The notes under the pieces are model-generated. The model saw nothing but the letters and a program-made list of their open reading frames with translations, did no database searches and had not been told where the DNA came from. From PCRC01 sp017848435 (lineage in GTDB: Bacteria > Pseudomonadota > Gammaproteobacteria > Burkholderiales > Burkholderiaceae_C), in contig OZ260072.1 in the NCBI GenBank assembly GCA_965284315.1, positions 1,984,001-2,048,000 of the forward strand: a DNA stretch of 64,000 nucleotides. Direction: 5' to 3'. Both the position numbers and the translations under genes were made by a program. Position 1 is the first letter of the stretch. Each line of letters starts with the position of its first letter. Below, piece by piece: positions 59,606 through 64,000 of this stretch.

Positions 59606-60507
59606 AGTTCTCGGTGTTTCAGCTCAGTCGGCGCGGTGGGCGTGCCAAGAACGAAGACCGCATGGGCTACTGCTACACCCGCGAGGCCGCCTTGCTGGTG
59701 CTGGCCGACGGCATGGGCGGCCATCCGGAAGGGGAAGTGGCGGCGCAGATGGCGCTGCAGACCGTCTCGGCGCTGTTTCAGAAAGAAGCCCGCCCGGTGG
59801 TGCGGGACGTGCACCGTTTCCTGAGCAACGCGGTGCTGGCCGCGCACCACCAGATCATTCGCTACGCCGACACCCGGGGCATGCCCGACGCACCCCGCAG
59901 CACCTTGGTGGTTGCCTTGGTGCAAAACGGCAAAGCCACCTGGGCGCATTGCGGCGATTCCCGGCTGTACTGTGTGCGCCAGGGGGTGCTGCTGGCGCGC
60001 ACGGTGGACCATTCGCTGGTGGAGCGTCGCCCGGCCATGGGGGTGCAAAGCATTGAGCCGCTGAACCGCAACGTGCTCTACACCTGCCTGGGGTCACCTG
60101 GCCGGCCGCAGTTTGATGTGTCCGAGCCGCTGCACTTGCAGGAAGGTGACAAGATCATGCTGTGTTCGGACGGGCTGTGGGACCCTCTGGACGAGGCCCA
60201 GCTGGTTCGCCAGCTGGCAAACCAGCCTGTGGCCGACGCGGTGCCCCTGATGGTGGCCGAGGCGCTGCAGGCCGGTGGCCGCTATGCCGACAACACCACC
60301 GTGCTGGCCATGGAATGGGAAACGCCGGACGACCAGGCCGCCGGCGGCGCCATTTCCACCGACAGCATCAGCGACGAGGTGTTTGCCTCTACCATTCAGG
60401 CCGGCGGTCCCGGTGTGGCCGATGACACGCTCGACAACGAAGAGATCGAGCGCGCCATTGCCGAGATCAACGAAGCCATCCGCCGCTCTGCTGCCAAAAA
60501 GGCCTGA
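59602..60507 (+). CDS. PP2C-family protein phosphatase
   Basis: A 301-residue metal-dependent Ser/Thr phosphatase with the conserved motifs RAKNEDRMGY, VLADGMGGHPEGE (metal Asp), HCGDSRLY, SDGLWDPL and YADNTTVLAME. The C-terminal 50 residues are acidic and probably disordered. It is translationally coupled to the kinase, so the pair forms a reversible phosphorylation module. Confidence 0.94.
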   Translation: MKFSVFQLSRRGGRAKNEDRMGYCYTREAALLVLADGMGGHPEGEVAAQMALQTVSALFQKEARPVVRDVHRFLSNAVLAAHHQIIRYADTRGMPDAPRSTLVVALVQNGKATWAHCGDSRLYCVRQGVLLARTVDHSLVERRPAMGVQSIEPLNRNVLYTCLGSPGRPQFDVSEPLHLQEGDKIMLCSDGLWDPLDEAQLVRQLANQPVADAVPLMVAEALQAGGRYADNTTVLAMEWETPDDQAAGGAISTDSISDEVFASTIQAGGPGVADDTLDNEEIERAIAEINEAIRRSAAKKA

Positions 60508-60560
60508 GCGAAGAACGCTCGGACTCTTACCCTGGCCATCTTTTTTTTCGGAACCCTTCC

Positions 60561-61289
60561 ATGACCTCTTTTGTTCGCAGCGGCCAGCGTGCCGCAGACC
60601 AGTTGCGCCCGGTGCGCATCACCCGTGGCTACACCATCCACGCCGAAGGTTCGGTGCTGATCGAGTTTGGCGACACGCGGGTGCTGTGTACCGCTTCGGT
60701 GGAAGAAAAAGTGCCCGGCCACAAAAAGGGCAGTGGTGAGGGCTGGGTCACCGCCGAGTACGGCATGCTGCCGCGCGCCACCCACACCCGGGGCGACCGC
60801 GAGGCCGCACGCGGCAAGCAGAGCGGCCGCACGCAGGAGATCCAGCGCCTGATTGGCCGCTCGATGCGCGCGGTGTTTGACTTGAAAGCGCTGGGCGAAC
60901 GCACCATCCACCTCGACTGCGACGTGCTGCAGGCCGACGGCGGCACCCGCACAGCGGCCATCACCGGCGCTTACGTGGCCGCGCACGATGCGGTCAGCAC
61001 GCTGCTGGCCAGCGGCAAGCTCACAGCCTCGCCCATCCTGGGGCCGGTGGCGGCGGTGTCGGTCGGCATCGTGCAGGGCGTGCCGCTGCTCGACCTGGAG
61101 TACACCGAAGACTCGGCCTGCGACACCGACATGAACGTCGTCATGACCGGCGCAGGCCATTTCATTGAAGTGCAGGGCACGGCCGAAGGTGCGGCGTTTT
61201 CGCGCCGCGAGCTCGATGCCTTGCTGGCGTTGGCCGAAAAAGGCGTCACCGAGCTGGTGGCGCTGCAAACCCAGGCGCTATTGAAATAG
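60561..61289 (+). CDS. rph: Ribonuclease PH
   Basis: Phosphorolytic 3'-5' exoribonuclease that trims tRNA 3' ends. The 242-residue protein has RPVRITRGYTIHAEGS, GEGWVTAEYGMLPRATHTR, RSMRAVFDLKALGERTIHLDCDVLQADG, and DSACDTDMNVVMTG. Its stop codon falls inside copy 3 of the dispersed repeat. rdgB follows 54 bp later, the usual pairing. Confidence 0.97.
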   Translation: MTSFVRSGQRAADQLRPVRITRGYTIHAEGSVLIEFGDTRVLCTASVEEKVPGHKKGSGEGWVTAEYGMLPRATHTRGDREAARGKQSGRTQEIQRLIGRSMRAVFDLKALGERTIHLDCDVLQADGGTRTAAITGAYVAAHDAVSTLLASGKLTASPILGPVAAVSVGIVQGVPLLDLEYTEDSACDTDMNVVMTGAGHFIEVQGTAEGAAFSRRELDALLALAEKGVTELVALQTQALLK

Positions 61290-61343
61290 TAGCTGTACCG
61301 CAAGGTTTCACTTAGGCTTGAGGCCGATTTGGCTTGAAATTTG
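61277..61343 (+). repeat. Dispersed ~65-bp repeat, copy 3
   Basis: It contains GTAGCTGTACCGCAAGGTTT followed by CACTTAGGCTTGAGGCC and TTTGGCTTGA, very close to copies at 3303 and 12682. It covers the last codons of rph, the rph-rdgB gap and ends at the base before the rdgB ATG. Confidence 0.8.
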
Positions 61344-61943
61344 ATGAAAATCGTGCTCGCATCGAACAACCGGGGCAAATTGGCCGAATTGCAGGCCATG
61401 TTCCAGCCGCTGGGCGTGGCCCTGTTGCGCCAGGGTGACCTGGGCATTGGCGAGGCGGAGGAGCCCTTCCGCACCTTCGTGGAGAACGCACTCGCCAAGG
61501 CCCGCCACGCGGCCCGGCACAGCGGCCTGCCGGCGCTGGCCGACGACGCCGGCCTGTGTGTGGACGCCTTCGGTGGCCTGCCCGGGGTGGACACGGCTTA
61601 CTACGCCACCCAGTTCGGCTACCCCAAGGGCGACGACACCAACGTGCGTGCGCTGCTGGAACAAATGCAGGCGGTGGACAACCGGCGCGCCGCCATGGTC
61701 AGCACCCTGGTGGCGGTGCGCAGCGCCGACGACCCCGAACCCCTGATTGCGGTGGGCCGCGTCAGCGGTGAGATCACCCGCGAACCACATGGCCAGAACG
61801 GTTTCGGGTTCGACCCGGTGATGTTCGTGCCCGCGCTGGGCTGCACCTTTGCCGAGGTGAGCGACGACGTGAAAAACGCCCACAGCCACCGCGGCCAATC
61901 CAGCCGCCAGATGCTGGGCCTGATCCGCGAGCGCTGGCTGTGA
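61344..61943 (+). CDS. rdgB: dITP/XTP pyrophosphatase
   Basis: Removes non-canonical purine nucleotides. The 199-residue protein has IVLASNNRGKLAELQ, TFVENALAKARHAA, ADDAGLCVDA, and GFGFDPVMFVP, all typical of the RdgB/HAM1 family. The true start is the ATG at 61344 (an in-frame TTG precedes it). No ribosome site is visible because the repeat occupies its place. hemW overlaps the end by 4 bp. Confidence 0.96.
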   Translation: MKIVLASNNRGKLAELQAMFQPLGVALLRQGDLGIGEAEEPFRTFVENALAKARHAARHSGLPALADDAGLCVDAFGGLPGVDTAYYATQFGYPKGDDTNVRALLEQMQAVDNRRAAMVSTLVAVRSADDPEPLIAVGRVSGEITREPHGQNGFGFDPVMFVPALGCTFAEVSDDVKNAHSHRGQSSRQMLGLIRERWL

Positions 61944-63184
61944 CCATCCCCATCGTGTCAGCAGCGGGCTCGGCGCCTGTGGTGGTGCCCGACCTGGCCC
62001 ACCTGATGCGCCCCGGCACGCTGCAACTCGCCGCATTGCCACCGCTGTCGCTCTACGTGCACCTGCCCTGGTGCCTGAAGAAATGCCCCTACTGCGACTT
62101 CAACTCGCACGAGTGGGGCCCCGCAGCAGGCCAACTGCCAGAACAGGCCTACCTGGATGCAATTTGTGCCGACATGGAGTCGGCGCTGCCCCTGATCTGG
62201 GGCCGCACCATCCACAGCATCTTCATAGGCGGTGGCACGCCCAGCTTGTTTTCCCCGGCCGGCATTGACCGCCTGTTGGCCGACGTGCGGGCCCGCCTGA
62301 AGCTCACACCCGACTGCGAGATCACGCTGGAGGCCAATCCCGGCACCTTCGAGACCGACCGCTTCCGTGCCTTCCGCGCCGCCGGCGTGACGCGGCTGTC
62401 CATCGGTGTGCAAAGCTTCAACGACCGGCACCTCCAGGCCCTCGGCCGGGTGCACAACCGCGCCCAGGCCCTGGCGGCCGTGGCAGAAGCCGCCCAGGCC
62501 TTCGACACCTACAACCTGGACCTGATGTACGCCTTGCCCGGCCAGACGCTGGCCGAGCTGGAAGAAGACCTGCAGACGGCACTGGCGCTGGCGCCGCCGC
62601 ATTTGTCCATCTACCACCTGACCATCGAGCCCAACACCTACTTCGCCAAGTTCCCGCCGGCCATTCCGGAAGACGACATGGCCTACACCATGCTCGACCA
62701 GATCACCGCGCGGGCCGAAGCGGCGGGGCTGGCGCGCTACGAGGTGTCTGCCTACGCGCAGCCCGGCCACCGCTGCTGGCACAACCTCAACTACTGGCAG
62801 TTTGGCGACTACCTGGGCGTTGGCGCGGGGGCCCACAGCAAGCTCAGCTTTGCGCACCGCGTGGTGCGGCAGGTGCGCTTCCGCGAGCCCCGCCTCTACA
62901 TGGACAACGCCCGCGCCGGCACGCCGGTGGCGCAGCACCAGGAGGTGCCGCGGGCCGATTTGCCGTTTGAATTCATGCTGAACGCGCTGCGGCTGAAAGA
63001 CGGGTTTGCATTGCCGCAATTTGCCGAACGCACCGGCTTGCCCGCCAGCGCGATTGCGCGGGGGCTGGCCGAGGCCGAGGCAAAAGGCTTGTTGGTGCGC
63101 GAACTGCAGCAGGTGCGGCCCAGCGACAAAGGGTTTGACTTCCTGAACGACCTGCAGGCGCTGTTTCTGGCCGACAGTGCCTGA
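61940..63184 (+). CDS. hemW: Radical SAM heme chaperone HemW
   Basis: Heme-binding radical SAM protein involved in inserting heme into respiratory proteins. The 414-residue protein starts with GTG. It has the CxxxCxxC cluster motif (WCLKKCPYCDFNSHEW), the PHLSIYHLTIEP segment and the C-terminal HemN-like domain. It lacks the extra residues of true coproporphyrinogen III dehydrogenase, so HemW is preferred. It overlaps rdgB by 4 bp (GTGA). Confidence 0.94.
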   Translation: MTIPIVSAAGSAPVVVPDLAHLMRPGTLQLAALPPLSLYVHLPWCLKKCPYCDFNSHEWGPAAGQLPEQAYLDAICADMESALPLIWGRTIHSIFIGGGTPSLFSPAGIDRLLADVRARLKLTPDCEITLEANPGTFETDRFRAFRAAGVTRLSIGVQSFNDRHLQALGRVHNRAQALAAVAEAAQAFDTYNLDLMYALPGQTLAELEEDLQTALALAPPHLSIYHLTIEPNTYFAKFPPAIPEDDMAYTMLDQITARAEAAGLARYEVSAYAQPGHRCWHNLNYWQFGDYLGVGAGAHSKLSFAHRVVRQVRFREPRLYMDNARAGTPVAQHQEVPRADLPFEFMLNALRLKDGFALPQFAERTGLPASAIARGLAEAEAKGLLVRELQQVRPSDKGFDFLNDLQALFLADSA

Positions 63185-63199
63185 CCAGAGGCGCTGGCG

Positions 63200-63352
63200 T
63201 CAGGCGCTGACCAGTGCCAAACCGGCCACCATGGCAAAGCTGCCCAGCACCGCCAAGGCACCGAGGTAAACCACCCAGCCGGCGGTTTGCAGCGTGCTCA
63301 CCAGCCAATGCGGCAGGTCAACGTGTTCGGAGTGGGGGTGGGTAGTGATCAT
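63200..63352 (-). CDS. Small single-pass membrane protein
   Basis: A 50-residue product starting at MITTHPHSEHVDLPHW with a hydrophobic helix near residues 24-48 (VVYLGALAVLGSFAMVAGLALV). The N-terminus is rich in histidine. It is short but its composition looks coding and it has an upstream purine-rich stretch (GAAAGGCAAG). Family and function are not recognised; it is convergent with hemW. Confidence 0.6.
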   Translation of the reverse strand: MITTHPHSEHVDLPHWLVSTLQTAGWVVYLGALAVLGSFAMVAGLALVSA

Positions 63353-63459
63353 GGTGCTTGCCTTTCGTGAAGACAAGCCCATCATCTGCCTTGGCCGGTG
63401 CGGCCAACAGGCGCCAAGTTCGCCAGCCAGCGTCGGCGGCGTCCTACGCGGCCTGGAAT

Positions 63460-63948
63460 TTACTTGACCGAGAACCCGTCAATCGCCCAACCCGCCGGGC
63501 TGAAAACGCCCGGTGGTGGGGGCACCACCGCCGTGGTCTGGCCACGCGAGGTGCTGCGGCCTTTGCTGAACACCCAGCCGGTCGGGGTTTGCAGGTATTC
63601 CAGCTCGATGCGCTCGGCGTTGGAGAGGACGAGGTCGGCAATCGCTTCGGCATCGGGCTTGGTGGCTTGGGGTGCCGAGGTGCCCGAGAACATGTCGAAC
63701 GACGCGGTGGCCACCAGCGGTGGCAAGGCTGGGTCAATGCGCCGGATGTGCCATTTGCTGCCGCTCATGCGCGCCTGCAACTGCACCCATTGGCCGCGCG
63801 TCTCAGCCTCGCGGATCACGACCATCGGGTAGGCCGCCCGCGCGGCGAACACGCCCGCGTTTCTGGAGAACTGTTCGGCGGTTTGCGCCTGCGCGCTGGC
63901 AACCAAGAGGGTTGCACACAGGGCCAGACATTGGGCGATGGGTTTCAT
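63460..63948 (-). CDS. Secreted protein of unknown function
   Basis: A 162-residue product with a signal peptide (MKPIAQCLALCATLLVASAQAQ). The mature part begins TAEQFSRNAGVFAARAAYP and has no recognised motif, no cysteine and no membrane helix. A Pro/Val stretch (AVVPPPPGVFSP) precedes the C-terminus. I do not recognise the family. Confidence 0.75.
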   Translation of the reverse strand: MKPIAQCLALCATLLVASAQAQTAEQFSRNAGVFAARAAYPMVVIREAETRGQWVQLQARMSGSKWHIRRIDPALPPLVATASFDMFSGTSAPQATKPDAEAIADLVLSNAERIELEYLQTPTGWVFSKGRSTSRGQTTAVVPPPPGVFSPAGWAIDGFSVK

Positions 63949-64000
63949 GGGGGCCAGTGCCTCACAAGACGGTGAACGGTTTGGCGGAAGCTTAGGGATT

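Overview
The window is a high-G+C, gene-dense chromosomal segment from a betaproteobacterium, most likely Burkholderiales, family Comamonadaceae (Rhodoferax/Hydrogenophaga-like). This is inferred from the gene orders ctaA-ctaB-sco-rpoH, TPR-lolB-ispE-tRNA-prs-rplY-pth and gmk-rpoZ-spoT / yicC / kinase-phosphatase-rph-rdgB-hemW, from a Burkholderiales-type porin, and from a perfect CIRCE operator in front of rpoH. No database search was possible; families are named from recognised motifs.

Layout. 0-30.3 kb is housekeeping: the cytochrome oxidase assembly genes (SCO-like partial gene, ctaA, ctaB, sco), rpoH under a CIRCE element, an unusual redox operon (VTT-fused mercuric-reductase-like flavoprotein, DUF547, DUF3047, TIGR03169-type flavoprotein), ftsY, an M16 peptidase pair, rsmD, coaD, a ferredoxin, pth, rplY, prs, tRNA-Gln, ispE, lolB, a TPR protein, mutM, a dynamin-like GTPase, mutY, rapZ, recN, nadK, hrcA, and two tRNAs (CAT and Arg-ACG).

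30.3-53.7 kb is an accessory alcohol-oxidation region. It encodes a PQQ-dependent alcohol dehydrogenase with the lanthanide-type Asp pair, two cytochromes c, a XoxJ-like binding protein, a PqqU-like TonB receptor (PQQ uptake), a second TonB receptor, a SoxYZ-like carrier with two quinoprotein-relay metallohydrolase homologues, an ExaC-type aldehyde dehydrogenase with DUF779, a porin, a histidine kinase, a LuxR-type response regulator, and a sigma-54 activator. I find -24/-12 sites in front of the alcohol dehydrogenase, the aldehyde dehydrogenase, the pedF-xoxJ-pqqU operon and a four-gene ExbB/ExbD-like membrane operon, which suggests one sigma-54 regulon. The region lies between an intact tRNA-Arg gene and a decayed 3' fragment of the same tRNA, as expected for an old genomic island. 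No pqq biosynthesis genes, tonB gene or integrase are visible here.

53.8-64 kb returns to housekeeping: greB, spoT, rpoZ, gmk, yicC, a Ser/Thr kinase and PP2C phosphatase pair, rph, rdgB, hemW and two small unknown genes.

Proposed working of the accessory region: an outer-membrane porin and PQQ/metal receptors supply substrate and cofactors; the periplasmic quinoprotein oxidises an alcohol and passes electrons to cytochrome c; the cytoplasmic NAD-linked aldehyde dehydrogenase takes the aldehyde onward; the sigma-54 activator and the two-component pair set expression.
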